NCBI GenBank assembly: GCA_009928665.1
Contig: SACF01000006.1
Coordinates: forward strand, 62,001 to 126,000
Length of the DNA: 64,000 nucleotides
DNA from: Alphaproteobacteria bacterium
Lineage (GTDB): Bacteria > Bacteroidota > Bacteroidia > Bacteroidales > FEN-979
Reading direction: 5' to 3'
The notes below the pieces were generated by a model. It was not told where the DNA came from. It saw only the letters and a list, made by a program, of their open reading frames with translations, and ran no database searches. The translations under genes and the position numbers were made by a program. This document shows positions 1-9,222 of this stretch, one piece after another. Positions within the stretch are counted from its first letter, which is position 1; each line of letters starts with the position of its first letter.

Positions 1-1
1 T

Positions 2-1996
2 AGAATAGATAAAAAAGGGGACTGGAGCAAGCCTGTAATTGCTGACGGAGGCGGAATGATCAACTCCAAAGCCAATGACGGGGTTGGCCAGTTCAATCAA
101 CGCTTTTCGTCATTTTATTTCACCCGGTGCTGGAATGATCCGAGAAGGAAAAACGGGTGTGCCATTTTTAAAGTAAGCCGTCAGGGAGGAGTCAATTGGT
201 CAGAACCTGAAATTGTTGATTTGGGAGGAGATTCCTCAACGGTCGTTGGGCATCCCTCCATTTCATCCGACGAATCCATCTATTTTTCTGCAGATTTACC
301 CGGCGGATATGGAGGAAAAGACATCTGGGTCGTAAAAAAGGATAAAAAGACCGGGAAATATCTGAAAAAAAATCTGGGCCCCGAAATTAATTCGCCGGGC
401 GATGAACTGTTCCCTTTCATCCGGAATGACAGTATTCTCTATTTTGCATCAAACGGTCACCCGGGAATGGGTGGCCTCGATATTTTTGTCTCTACTTTTT
501 CCAAAACCGGAGTTAGTCCCAAATATCAGTGGGGAAGTACCTCCGGGAAACAGCAACTTTCATCGATCAGCGGCGCAACCAGCTATCAATGGCACAGTAC
601 CGGAACCGAACAGCCATTATCCACTGTAAGCGGGGCCACTTCACAGGCATACCAAGCCCCGGCAATACCGGCACAACCCGGGTGGACCACCCCGGAAAAC
701 ATGCGTTACCCGATCAATTCAGCAGCCGATGATTTTGCGATCGTTTTCAATGGTGATGAATCGGAACAGGGTCTCTTCTCTTCAAACCGCCCGGGAGGAA
801 AAGGACGTGATGACATCTATTCCTTCGTCGTTCCTCCGGTGTACTTCACCCTCGAAGGCACCATCACCGATGATCGCACCCTTCAGCCTGTTGCCGGTGC
901 AAAAGTACAGATTATCGGCACAAACGGGCGGGAGCTTGAAGACCTGACAGATGACAAAGGACATTACGGTTTTAATAAAATGCAGATTGCCGCAAATACC
1001 ACCTATGATATCCTTGTCACCCGAAAGGAGTACTTTAATGAAAAGGGACGGGAGACCACGGTAGGTCTTGAAAAAAGCAAAGATCTTGTCCGGAATTTCA
1101 TTCTCAGGCCCATTCCGAAAAAACCTGTCGTACTTCCCGACATTCTTTACGATCTGGCTAAATGGGATTTGAAGCCGCAGTACCGCGATTCTCTTCAAGG
1201 CCTGATCGAGACCCTCGATGCAAATGAAAACCTGGTTATCGAACTGGCATCCCACACCGACTCCCGTGACATTGATGAAAGGAATGATATCCTCTCCCAA
1301 CGGCGCGCCCAAAGTGTTGTCGATTACCTTATTACCAGGGGAATTGACCCGGAACGGCTGGTTGCCAGAGGGTATGGTGAACGGGTGCCGCGTACCCTTA
1401 CCAAAGATATCACCCGTGAGGGTTATGTATTCAAGTCAGGAACAATCCTTACAGATTCGATTATCGGTCTTTTACCTACAACTGCACTTAAAGAAGCTGC
1501 ACATCAATTGAACAGAAGGACTGAATTCTCCATTCTCAGAAATGATTACATCCCGAAAACAAAAATTTCTAAGACAACAACGACAAAAATCGAACTCGTA
1601 GTCAAGCCTGAGGAGAATAATGTGTCTGTAAAAAAGACCAAGGAGGGATATTTTGAAGGAACCGGTTATATCAATGGTATTACCACTACATTTAACCTGG
1701 ATTCCAAAGAAAAATCGGTATATATCTCCCCGGCTGTCACCCTCAAATTACTGAAGGACGGGGTCATCGATAAATCAAGTTTCGAGGGTGATCCCACAAA
1801 AATACTCGGAGAAGGTACGGTAGCCGACAAAGCCGTGGTAACACTGAAGGAAGTCCGAATTGGTAAAAACACGGTCAAAGAATTGAAAGCAACGGTCAAT
1901 AAAAAGATCACTACACTCCAGTTTGGTGATAACACGTTGAAAATGTTCGGCGCTTTCAGCATCGATGAAACCAACGGAGAGATAATTTTCGAATGA
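2..1996 (+). CDS. OmpA-family envelope protein, PorE-like, 5'-truncated, with degenerate aspartic-protease-like tail
   Basis: The frame is already open at base 2, so the true start lies outside the window; about 664 residues are visible. Domains in order: PD40-type beta-propeller blades (WSKP, GGKDIW, GGLDIF, GGKGRDDIYSF) to about base 830; a CarboxypepD_reg-like beta-sandwich (about 845-1120); an OmpA C-terminal peptidoglycan-binding domain (about 1130-1550; ASHTDSR, RRAQSVVDYL, ARGYGE); and a C-terminal extension (about 1635-1993). The propeller, CRD and OmpA order matches PorE-type proteins of Bacteroidota, which anchor envelope machinery to peptidoglycan. The extension looks like a retropepsin-type (clan AA) fold, with NG then LDS where DTG is expected, and a GKNTVKELKATV strand. 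Its catalytic triplet is replaced, so it is probably not a protease. A 20-residue tandem repeat interrupts the propeller. The stop overlaps the next start by 4 bp (ATGA). Domain calls are firm; the exact role is inferred. Confidence 0.85.
   Translation, partial: RIDKKGDWSKPVIADGGGMINSKANDGVGQFNQRFSSFYFTRCWNDPRRKNGCAIFKVSRQGGVNWSEPEIVDLGGDSSTVVGHPSISSDESIYFSADLPGGYGGKDIWVVKKDKKTGKYLKKNLGPEINSPGDELFPFIRNDSILYFASNGHPGMGGLDIFVSTFSKTGVSPKYQWGSTSGKQQLSSISGATSYQWHSTGTEQPLSTVSGATSQAYQAPAIPAQPGWTTPENMRYPINSAADDFAIVFNGDESEQGLFSSNRPGGKGRDDIYSFVVPPVYFTLEGTITDDRTLQPVAGAKVQIIGTNGRELEDLTDDKGHYGFNKMQIAANTTYDILVTRKEYFNEKGRETTVGLEKSKDLVRNFILRPIPKKPVVLPDILYDLAKWDLKPQYRDSLQGLIETLDANENLVIELASHTDSRDIDERNDILSQRRAQSVVDYLITRGIDPERLVARGYGERVPRTLTKDITREGYVFKSGTILTDSIIGLLPTTALKEAAHQLNRRTEFSILRNDYIPKTKISKTTTTKIELVVKPEENNVSVKKTKEGYFEGTGYINGITTTFNLDSKEKSVYISPAVTLKLLKDGVIDKSSFEGDPTKILGEGTVADKAVVTLKEVRIGKNTVKELKATVNKKITTLQFGDNTLKMFGAFSIDETNGEIIFE
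524..643 (+). repeat. 60-bp (20-residue) in-frame tandem duplication within the beta-propeller
   Basis: Two consecutive 20-codon units both begin YQW and end SGATS (524-583 and 584-643). They share the pattern YQWxSTxxxQxLSxxSGATS, but the DNA has diverged at many codons. They are followed by a short Ala/Pro-rich linker. The pattern resembles the YQW...SGATS strand signature of bacterial Ig-like repeats more than a propeller blade. Confidence 0.75.
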
Positions 1997-3168
1997 CCTC
2001 TGGTACAAAATATGAACAGCGTGGGGTCTCTCCGACAAAAGAAGAGGTGCACAACGCTATTCGTTTGGTCGACAAGGGATTGTTCCCAAAATCATTTTGT
2101 AAAATCATTCCGGATATTCTTGGCAAGGATCCGGAATGGTGTGACATTATGCATGCCGACGGTGCCGGCACCAAATCCTCTCTGGCTTACCTCTACTGGA
2201 AAGAAACCGGCGATCTGACCGTATGGCGTGGTATCGCCCAGGATGCCATCGTGATGAACCTAGATGATCTTTTATGCGTCGGTGCGGTGGATAACATTCT
2301 CATTTCCTCAACGATCGGCAGGAATAAAAATCTGATACCGGGCAGTGTGATCGCAGAGATCATTGATGGAACCGAAGCCTTTCTTGAAACGATGAGGGGT
2401 CTTGGGATTGGGATTTGGTCGACAGGAGGTGAAACCGCCGATATCGGGGATCTGGTAAGGACGATCGTTGTCGATTCGACTGTTGCCTGCCGGATCAGGC
2501 GAGATGAGATCATCGACAATGCCAACATCCGGGAAAAGGACGTCATTGTCGGGCTTGCTTCGTCCGGCCAGGCTCGCTATGAAAAGGACTACAACGGAGG
2601 AATGGGAAGCAACGGGCTTACCTCGGCACGACATGATGTGTTGGGCTCTGAATACGGCGCCACTTACCCCGAAAGTTACGATCCCTCTATCCCTGCTCAT
2701 CTGGTCTACTCAGGCTCCAAAAAGCTCACCCAGCCTTCTGAAGTTCCCGGCCTGGATATCGGACATCTGATCCTGGCTCCTACCCGCACCTATGCTCCGG
2801 TAATTCGTGACATACTCCTCAAAATGCGACCGGTTATCCATGGAATGGTTCATTGCAGCGGGGGCGGACAAACTAAAGTCCTTCATTTCATTGACCAGCT
2901 TCATGTTAAAAAAACCGACCTTTTCCCCATTCCTCCCCTCTTCCGACTGATCCGGGAAGAATCGAATAGCTCCTGGTACGAGATGTACCGGGTATTCAAC
3001 ATGGGGCACCGGTTTGAGATATACCTCCCCGAAACGTATGCTAACGAAATCATTAAAATCGCACAATCATACGACATCGAAGCACGTGTAATCGGACATT
3101 GTGAAGCCAGCATCGGGAAAAAACTTACCATAGCAGGCCCTGAAGGCGATCTCACCTATACCCATTAA
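1993..3168 (+). CDS. purM: phosphoribosylformylglycinamidine cyclo-ligase (AIR synthase)
   Basis: PurM makes 5-aminoimidazole ribonucleotide from FGAM with ATP in purine synthesis, in the cytosol. The 391-residue protein shows the AIR-synthase pattern: DGAGTKSSL near residue 56, GGETADIGD near 145, a GLASSG segment and HCSGGGQTK near 286. It is somewhat longer than the roughly 345-residue proteobacterial enzyme, as is common in Bacteroidota, where this variant is often labelled AIR synthase-related. The ATG lies in an ATGA overlap with the OmpA-family gene, so the two are probably co-transcribed. No other pur genes are nearby. Family assignment is strong; PurM activity rather than a paralogous function is inferred. 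Confidence 0.88.
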   Translation: MTSGTKYEQRGVSPTKEEVHNAIRLVDKGLFPKSFCKIIPDILGKDPEWCDIMHADGAGTKSSLAYLYWKETGDLTVWRGIAQDAIVMNLDDLLCVGAVDNILISSTIGRNKNLIPGSVIAEIIDGTEAFLETMRGLGIGIWSTGGETADIGDLVRTIVVDSTVACRIRRDEIIDNANIREKDVIVGLASSGQARYEKDYNGGMGSNGLTSARHDVLGSEYGATYPESYDPSIPAHLVYSGSKKLTQPSEVPGLDIGHLILAPTRTYAPVIRDILLKMRPVIHGMVHCSGGGQTKVLHFIDQLHVKKTDLFPIPPLFRLIREESNSSWYEMYRVFNMGHRFEIYLPETYANEIIKIAQSYDIEARVIGHCEASIGKKLTIAGPEGDLTYTH

Positions 3169-3256
3169 GACTCTTCAGTCCTTTTTAAACCGGATCGATT
3201 AAGTGTCGGGGGCTGTCTGAGATTCATCACCGGGCAGTACCTTCCGTAATTTTTCC

Positions 3257-3264
3257 TAACTTTG
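3257..3264 (+). promoter_or_regulatory. Bacteroidota -7 box before prfA
   Basis: TAACTTTG matches the TAnnTTTG -7 consensus exactly and ends 14 bp before the ATG at 3279. No clear -33 TTG was found at the expected spacing. Confidence 0.6.
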
Positions 3265-3278
3265 CAGGCCAATAATTG

Positions 3279-4358
3279 ATGCAGATGATTGAGAAGTTAG
3301 AAGCGATCAAGGTTCGTTATGAAGACATTCAGACTCAGATGAATGATCCGTCCGTGATGGCTGATATGAAACGATATATCAAACTCAGTAAAGATTACAA
3401 GGAACTTCAGCCGATCATGGAGGCTTTTGAACTATACAAAAACATCCTCGCAAACCTTGATCATGCCCGCGACATTCTTTATAATGAGAAAGATGAGGAG
3501 TTTCGTGCCATGGCAAAAGAGGAGTTGGCAGTATTGACCGGCGACAAGGAGAAACTGGAAGAAGAGATCAGGGTGATGTTGGTCCCGGCAGATCCTGAAG
3601 ACAGGAAAAATGCCGTGGTTGAGATTCGGGCGGGCACCGGTGGCGATGAAGCCAGCATCTTTGCCGGAGACCTTTTCAGAATGTATAATAAATATTGTGA
3701 AAACCGACGGTGGAAGGTCGATCTTGTCGATTTCACCGAGGGCACAATGGGTGGATTCAAGGAAATTATCTTTGATGTTTCGGGTGAGAATGTATACGGA
3801 CAACTCAAATATGAATCCGGGGTACACCGGGTACAAAGGGTTCCCCAGACCGAAACCCAGGGAAGGGTTCATACTTCCGCTGCGACAGTTGCCGTGCTTC
3901 CCGAGGCTGATGAATTTGACGTTGAAATTAAAACTGCAGATATCAGAAAAGATACCTTTTGTTCATCCGGACCAGGCGGTCAATCGGTTAACACTACCTA
4001 CTCAGCGATCCGGTTAACCCACATTCCCAGTGGAATCGTCGTTTCCTGCCAGGATGAAAAATCTCAGATCAAGAATTACGAAAAAGCGCTTAAAGTTTTA
4101 AGAACCAGGCTCTATGAGCTTGAACATCAGAAATACCTGGATGAAATTTCGAAAAAAAGAAAAACCATGGTCTCCACCGGCGACCGGTCGGCAAAGATTC
4201 GGACCTACAATTATCCGCAAAGCCGTGTAACCGACCATCGTATCAACATGACCCTGTATAATCTCCCCACCATCCTCGACGGGGAGGTTCAACCCCTGAT
4301 TGATGCGTTACAACTTGCCGAAAACGCCGAAAGACTTAAAGAAGCGGGAAACGAATAA
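3279..4358 (+). CDS. prfA: peptide chain release factor 1
   Basis: RF1 recognises UAA and UAG and triggers peptidyl-tRNA hydrolysis. The stop-codon-reading tripeptide is PQT near residue 189, in [10 protein letters not shown]; the PxT form indicates RF1 rather than RF2. The catalytic GGQ is near residue 233, in [10 protein letters not shown]. Length (about 359) is normal. ATG 3279 is used here; ATG 3288 (MIEKLEAI) aligns slightly better with typical RF1 starts. An in-frame TTG at 3276 is unlikely to be the start. The gene has its own -7 box and is followed 8 bp later by pyrF. Confidence 0.95.
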   Translation: MQMIEKLEAIKVRYEDIQTQMNDPSVMADMKRYIKLSKDYKELQPIMEAFELYKNILANLDHARDILYNEKDEEFRAMAKEELAVLTGDKEKLEEEIRVMLVPADPEDRKNAVVEIRAGTGGDEASIFAGDLFRMYNKYCENRRWKVDLVDFTEGTMGGFKEIIFDVSGENVYGQLKYESGVHRVQRVPQTETQGRVHTSAATVAVLPEADEFDVEIKTADIRKDTFCSSGPGGQSVNTTYSAIRLTHIPSGIVVSCQDEKSQIKNYEKALKVLRTRLYELEHQKYLDEISKKRKTMVSTGDRSAKIRTYNYPQSRVTDHRINMTLYNLPTILDGEVQPLIDALQLAENAERLKEAGNE

Positions 4359-4366
4359 ATTAATGT

Positions 4367-5191
4367 ATGGAAAGAAAAGCACTCATCGATCTGATTTTTT
4401 CGAAAAAAACATTTCTCTGTATCGGTCTGGATACAGACATTTCAAAGGTTCCGGTGCATTTGCTTGAGCACGAGGATCCCGTTTTTGAATTTAACAGGCA
4501 GATCATTGACGCTACCCATGACCTGGTTATTGCTTACAAACCCAATTTTGCTTTTTATGAAGCCGCTGGCATTAAAGGGCTTACCAGTCTTACAAAAACC
4601 ATTCAGTACCTGAATAAAAAATACCGGGACCAGGTATTTACCATTGCAGATGCAAAGCGTGGTGACATCGGGAATACTTCCCAACAATATGCCCGTGCGG
4701 TATTTGATGAATCCTCCTCGGGAATGAATTTTGACGCTGTCACCGTGGCTCCATATATGGGCGAAGATTCGGTAAAACCTTTCCTATCATATCCGGATAA
4801 ATGGATCATTGTTTTAGCACTGACCTCAAACAAAGGAGCTGATGATTTTCAATTTTTTCAGGACGGGGCAACCCGATTATTTGAGCGTGTACTTATCAAT
4901 TCTCAGCAGTGGGGCAATCCGGGAAACATGATGTATGTTGTTGGGGCTACCCAGGCTGAAATGCTGACCCGTGTGCGGGCGTTGGTGCCCGACCATTTCC
5001 TGCTGGTTCCCGGCGTTGGTGCACAGGGAGGCAGCCTCCAACAGGTCCTTCAACACGGGATGACCCGGGAATGCGGATTGATCGTAAACTCCTCAAGAAA
5101 TATTATTTATGCCTCCAAGGGCATCGAATTTGCAGATGCCGCCCGGCTGGAGGCCCGGAGAATGCAATCTGAAATGTCAGAAGCCCTTTGA
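4367..5191 (+). CDS. pyrF: orotidine 5'-phosphate decarboxylase
   Basis: This enzyme decarboxylates OMP to UMP, the last step of de novo UMP synthesis. The 274-residue length and the [10 protein letters not shown] active-site segment (about residue 95, with the catalytic Lys and Asp residues) place it in the longer type 2 PyrF subfamily. [10 protein letters not shown] near residue 214 is the phosphate-binding loop. It lies 8 bp after prfA and is probably in the same transcript. Its TGA ends at 5191, and the convergent ilvE stop begins at the very next base, leaving no intergenic space. Confidence 0.94.
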   Translation: MERKALIDLIFSKKTFLCIGLDTDISKVPVHLLEHEDPVFEFNRQIIDATHDLVIAYKPNFAFYEAAGIKGLTSLTKTIQYLNKKYRDQVFTIADAKRGDIGNTSQQYARAVFDESSSGMNFDAVTVAPYMGEDSVKPFLSYPDKWIIVLALTSNKGADDFQFFQDGATRLFERVLINSQQWGNPGNMMYVVGATQAEMLTRVRALVPDHFLLVPGVGAQGGSLQQVLQHGMTRECGLIVNSSRNIIYASKGIEFADAARLEARRMQSEMSEAL

Positions 5192-6211
5192 TTATTCGAC
5201 GATGGTTATCCAACCATGCCTGTCGGGAATCCGTCCTTCCTGTATTCCTTTAAGTTCGTTGTAGAGTTTTTCTGACACTACTCCGGCTTTTCCATCTTTA
5301 CAATAACGATATTCTTTCCCGGTTTCGCGGTCATGGATCAGTTTAATTGGAGAAATTACAGCAGCTGTCCCACACGCGCCGACTTCTTCAAACTCATCCA
5401 ACTCTTCGACAGGTACATGGCGTCGCTCGACCTTCATACCCATTTCAACAGCCAATTCACGCAACGACATGTTGGTAATGGACGGCAGAATGGATACTGA
5501 ATCGGGAGTGATGTAGGTATTGTTTTTAATTCCGAAAAAATTGGCCGGACCAGCTTCGTCAATGTATTTTTTCTCACGGGCATCTAGGAATATTGCTGAG
5601 GCAAACCCGTCATGATGCGCCCGTTCGCCGGCCCTCAGGCTTGCTGCATAATTTCCACCAACTTTAATATGGCCGGTACCTAAAGGAGCGGCTCTGTCAA
5701 AATCGCGAACAACCTGCATTTTGACAGGATTAAAACCCTCTTTGAAATAGGGACCTACCGGGCCCACAAAAACCATAAAGGTATATTCCTTGCCCGGTTT
5801 AACCCCAACTTCAGGACCAGTTCCGATCAACAAGGGTCGGATATACAGGGAGGCACCCGTTCCGTAAGGCGGAACATATTTAATATTGAGTTTCACAGCT
5901 TTTATTACGGCCTCTGTGAATAAAGACTCCGGAACTTCTGCCATAAGCAATCCCTGAGCAGATCTGATCATCCGTTTGGCATTCTCCTCAATTCTGAAAA
6001 TCCGGATCTTACCATCAACTCCCGTAAAAGCCTTCAAACCCTCAAAGGCTTCTTGTCCATAATGGAGGCAAGTGGCAGCCATGTGCATGGTAATGTATTC
6101 TGAATCGGTGACCTCAAGATCACCCCACTTGCCATCTTTGTAATAACATCGAACATTGTAGTCCGTCTTAAAATACCCAAAAGGTAAGTTTTTCCAATCA
6201 ATCGCGTTCAT
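5192..6211 (-). CDS. ilvE: branched-chain amino acid aminotransferase
   Basis: A PLP fold-type IV aminotransferase that interconverts branched-chain amino acids and 2-oxo acids with glutamate/2-oxoglutarate. ATG 6211 (MNAIDWKNLPFGYF) gives 339 residues and a family-typical N terminus. The frame stays open upstream to 6283, but the extra 24 residues are not homologous-looking. GHIKVGGNYA holds the PLP lysine (about K183), YGQEAFEGLKAF is the substrate-side motif, and EVGACGTAAV is near the C terminus. This is the long, eukaryote-like BCAT subclass. It stands alone on the minus strand; no other ilv/leu genes are adjacent, apart from the distant LeuCD-like fusion at 58 kb. Confidence 0.93.
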   Translation of the reverse strand: MNAIDWKNLPFGYFKTDYNVRCYYKDGKWGDLEVTDSEYITMHMAATCLHYGQEAFEGLKAFTGVDGKIRIFRIEENAKRMIRSAQGLLMAEVPESLFTEAVIKAVKLNIKYVPPYGTGASLYIRPLLIGTGPEVGVKPGKEYTFMVFVGPVGPYFKEGFNPVKMQVVRDFDRAAPLGTGHIKVGGNYAASLRAGERAHHDGFASAIFLDAREKKYIDEAGPANFFGIKNNTYITPDSVSILPSITNMSLRELAVEMGMKVERRHVPVEELDEFEEVGACGTAAVISPIKLIHDRETGKEYRYCKDGKAGVVSEKLYNELKGIQEGRIPDRHGWITIVE

Positions 6212-6336
6212 ATAGGTAGATTTTATAATTTGGTCTTCACTTAGGCTTTGTAAAATTATGAAAATTCTTTTTGCAAACAGCAAATAACTGATTTTTTACA
6301 CTTACGAATAATTCATCTACAGTTACTTATTTATGG

Positions 6337-6367
6337 TTGACATCCGCTCGGACTTATGCTATTTTTG
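6337..6367 (+). promoter_or_regulatory. Bacteroidota promoter for the 40-residue membrane peptide
   Basis: TTG (6337-6339, within TTGACA), a 20-bp spacer and TATTTTTG (6360-6367) fit the -33/-7 consensus. The predicted transcript start is about 10-15 bp before the ATG at 6385. Confidence 0.7.
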
Positions 6368-6384
6368 TTCAAAACGATCGAGAT

Positions 6385-6507
6385 ATGGATTTAGAGGCAT
6401 TACAACCCAGCGAGAAGCATTATGCTTTCTTTACCATTGCCACCGTCGGCTTTTTTATATTGAATACCGCGGTCGTGGTTAGTCTGATCATGATTTTTAC
6501 AAAGTAG
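6385..6507 (+). CDS. 40-residue single-pass membrane peptide
   Basis: An ATG-TAG frame encodes 40 residues beginning MDLEALQPSEKHYAFF. A polar, acidic N-terminal stretch of about 12 residues is followed by one long hydrophobic helix (about residues 14-38) and a terminal TK. The case for a real gene is its setting: a consensus promoter just upstream and a strong hairpin terminator just downstream make a complete monocistronic unit between ilvE and htpG. I do not recognise the family. A small inner-membrane regulatory or accessory peptide is plausible but unproven. Confidence 0.6.
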   Translation: MDLEALQPSEKHYAFFTIATVGFFILNTAVVVSLIMIFTK

Positions 6508-6527
6508 AAAAATTCATAATTTTTTTC

Positions 6528-6561
6528 AAAGGGCTGTATCATTCTGATACGGCCCTTTGTC
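6528..6561 (+). terminator. hairpin terminator after the small membrane gene
   Basis: Left arm 6528-6541 and right arm 6545-6558 pair over 14 bp with one G-T wobble around a TTC loop. An A-run precedes the stem. The 3' T-run is short (TTTGTCATTTT), so termination strength is inferred; the structure would also work on the minus strand. Confidence 0.65.
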
Positions 6562-6627
6562 ATTTTGGCAGACCCGGTATCCTGGCACTTTCTTTGATAA
6601 AGCCTCCGGAAATTAAAACTGACTTCT

Positions 6628-8535
6628 ATGCAAAAAGGTAAAATCAACGTTCAGACTGAAAACATCTTTCCGATCATTAAAAAATTCCTTTACTCAGAAC
6701 ATGAGATATTTCTTCGGGAACTTATATCCAACGCGGTTGATGCAACTCAAAAGCTCAAGACGCTCGCATCTCTCGGAAAATTTGACGGAGACCTGTCCGA
6801 CCTGACCATTGAAGTAACACTGGACAAAAAAAAGAAGACCATCTCGGTAAAAGACAAAGGGATTGGCATGACATCAGCCGAAGTGGACAAATATATCAAC
6901 CAGATTGCATTCTCCAGCGCGGAAGAGTTTATTAAAAAATTCAAGACCAAGTCAGAAGCTGAAATGAATGCAATAATAGGTCATTTTGGCCTGGGATTTT
7001 ATTCCAGTTTCATGGTCTCCGACAGGGTTGAAATCCTGACCAAGACCTATCTGAAAAGGGGAGATACCAAAGCCGTTCACTGGGAGTGCGACGGTAGTCC
7101 GGATTATACCATGGAGGAATCCGATAAGTCGGAACGGGGAACTGAAGTCATTCTTCATATTGCCGATGATTCCAAAGATTATCTTGAAGAACATACCCTC
7201 CTTGAAATTCTTAAAAAGTACTGTAAGTTCCTTCCTGTGCCCATTCGATTCGGTAATGAAAAGCATTGGGAAAAGGTGGAGGGAGAAAAAGACAAGGATG
7301 GTAACGACAAAGAGGTGGAGGTTGAAAAGCCACGGATCATCAACAACACCGACCCGATCTGGAAAAAGAAACCCGTAGACCTCACCGATGAAGATTATAA
7401 AAAATTCTATAGGGAACTGTATCCATTCACTTTTGAAGAACCCTTGTTCTGGATTCACCTGAATGTCGATTATCCGTTCAATCTCACCGGAATTCTATAT
7501 TTCCCAAAGGTTAAGAGAAACCTGGAAGTTCAGAAAGACAAAATCCAGTTGTACTGCAACCAGGTATTTGTGACCGATTCGGTTGAGGGAATCGTGCCCG
7601 ATTTTCTAACCCTCCTGCACGGAGTGCTCGACTCACCCGATATTCCGCTCAATGTTTCCCGGAGTTACCTTCAGAGTGACCCGAATGTCAAGAAAATATC
7701 CAATCACATCACAAAAAAAGTTGCCGATAAACTGGAGTCTTTATTTAAAGATACCCGGACCGATTTTGAAGCGAAATGGGATGACATCAAAGTCTTCATT
7801 CAGTATGGCATCATATCACAACCCGATTTTTACGACCGTGCAAAAAAATTCTGTCTTCTCAAAAACATCGAAGGAAAATATTTCACGTTTGAAGAATATG
7901 AGAAAATGGTCAGGCCTGTTCAGAAAGATAAAGATGGCCAATTGATTTATATTTATGCGACTAACAAAGAAGATCAGTTCGGGTTTATTCAACCTGTCAC
8001 CGAAAGGGGTTACGATGTTTTACTGATGGATGGGATTCTCGAATCGCATTTTATCAACACCCTTGAACAGAAATTTGAAAAAACCCGGTTTACGCGCGTG
8101 GATGCCGATACGGTCGACAAATTGATCAAAAAGGAAGAAGCTTTCCCCATGAAACTAAATGAGGATCAGCAGAAAGCCGTGAAGGAATTACTGGAAAAGC
8201 AGATTGACACCAAGAAATTCACAGTGGTCTTTGAAAGTCTGAGCGAGAAGGATCAACCCATGATGATCGTGCAGAATGAGTTTATACGACGTATGAAGGA
8301 TATGTCGGCGCTTGGCGGCGGAGGATACGGTTTCATGGGTGAAATGCCCGATAATTATAACCTGGTCGTCAATGCAAACCATCAATTGATTGGAAAAGTT
8401 TTGGTCGAACCGGACAATGGAAAACAACAAGAAATATTACGTCAGCTTTTCGACCTGGCTTTACTCGGTCAGAATCTTTTACGGGGTAAAGACCTGGCAG
8501 ATTTCATAAAAAGATCGACCGAAAAAATAGTCTGA
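6628..8535 (+). CDS. htpG: molecular chaperone HtpG (Hsp90)
   Basis: A cytosolic ATP-dependent Hsp90-type dimeric chaperone. The GHKL ATPase domain is clear: ELISNAVDA (helix 1 with the nucleotide-binding Asn), KDKGIGMT, and the GHFGLGFYSSF lid/glycine loop near residue 120. The middle domain carries YFPKVKRNLEVQKDKIQLYCNQVFV-type Hsp90 strands, with the NVSRSYLQ segment following. The C-terminal dimerisation domain completes 635 residues, the usual bacterial length. A charged Lys/Glu-rich insert near residues 213-230 resembles a short linker. It is monocistronic; no obvious CIRCE-type operator was seen upstream. Confidence 0.97.
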   Translation: MQKGKINVQTENIFPIIKKFLYSEHEIFLRELISNAVDATQKLKTLASLGKFDGDLSDLTIEVTLDKKKKTISVKDKGIGMTSAEVDKYINQIAFSSAEEFIKKFKTKSEAEMNAIIGHFGLGFYSSFMVSDRVEILTKTYLKRGDTKAVHWECDGSPDYTMEESDKSERGTEVILHIADDSKDYLEEHTLLEILKKYCKFLPVPIRFGNEKHWEKVEGEKDKDGNDKEVEVEKPRIINNTDPIWKKKPVDLTDEDYKKFYRELYPFTFEEPLFWIHLNVDYPFNLTGILYFPKVKRNLEVQKDKIQLYCNQVFVTDSVEGIVPDFLTLLHGVLDSPDIPLNVSRSYLQSDPNVKKISNHITKKVADKLESLFKDTRTDFEAKWDDIKVFIQYGIISQPDFYDRAKKFCLLKNIEGKYFTFEEYEKMVRPVQKDKDGQLIYIYATNKEDQFGFIQPVTERGYDVLLMDGILESHFINTLEQKFEKTRFTRVDADTVDKLIKKEEAFPMKLNEDQQKAVKELLEKQIDTKKFTVVFESLSEKDQPMMIVQNEFIRRMKDMSALGGGGYGFMGEMPDNYNLVVNANHQLIGKVLVEPDNGKQQEILRQLFDLALLGQNLLRGKDLADFIKRSTEKIV

Positions 8536-8601
8536 TGTGTAACCTGCAAGGAATTATGCGTCATTTTAACTAATTTAGCTGATTATTAAAAAAACAAAAC
8601 T

Positions 8602-9198
8602 ATGAAACTAAGTAAAGGTTGGATCATACTGATCGTGGTCATTGGTATTATTTTTCTTCTGATTGCCTGGATAACCGGCATAAACAACAAGCTGGTTACC
8701 AAAGAAGAGGTGGTGAATCAACAATGGGCCAATGTTGAAAATGTCTATCAACGGCGTCTCGACTTGATCCCAAATCTGGTAAATACTGTTAAAGGCGTTG
8801 CCAATTTTGAACAACAGACCCTGACCGCGGTCATCGAAGCAAGAGCGAAAGCAACCAGCGTTCAGATCAATCCTAAAAACCTGGATGAGGGATCTCTTCA
8901 GAAATTTCAGGAAGCACAAAACGGAGTAAGTTCTGCATTGGGCCGGTTGATGGTAGTCGTCGAAAAATATCCCGAACTAAAAGCAACGCAGAACTTCCTG
9001 GAACTACAGGCACAGCTTGAGGGGACAGAGAACAGGATAACTGTAGAACGCATGAAGTTCAACGAGGCTGCACAAGCTTTTAATACCTACCTGCGGAAAT
9101 TCCCAAACTCTATTTTTGCCGGGATGTTCGGCTTCAGTAAAAAAGCCTATTTCCAGGCACAAGCCGGCGCTGAAAAAGCCCCTGAGGTTAAATTCTGA
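8602..9198 (+). CDS. LemA family protein
   Basis: 198 residues: an N-terminal transmembrane helix (about residues 8-26), then the family segment VVNQQWANVENVYQRRLDLIPN followed by LVNTVKG, with long helical regions and NRITVERMKFNEAAQAFN near the C terminus. LemA proteins are membrane-anchored helical bundles of unsettled function. In many bacteria they sit beside TPM-domain proteins, as here, with two TPM genes following at spacings of 24 and 15 bp. The three probably form one operon for an envelope process. Family call strong, function unknown. Confidence 0.92.
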   Translation: MKLSKGWIILIVVIGIIFLLIAWITGINNKLVTKEEVVNQQWANVENVYQRRLDLIPNLVNTVKGVANFEQQTLTAVIEARAKATSVQINPKNLDEGSLQKFQEAQNGVSSALGRLMVVVEKYPELKATQNFLELQAQLEGTENRITVERMKFNEAAQAFNTYLRKFPNSIFAGMFGFSKKAYFQAQAGAEKAPEVKF

Positions 9199-9222
9199 TT
9201 CTGAAAAATTGCATTTTTAGCC

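Noticed and set aside
782..1312. 176-residue minus-strand open frame inside the OmpA-family gene
   Set aside because: Antisense to a well-supported gene; no recognisable domain, promoter or codon pattern of its own.
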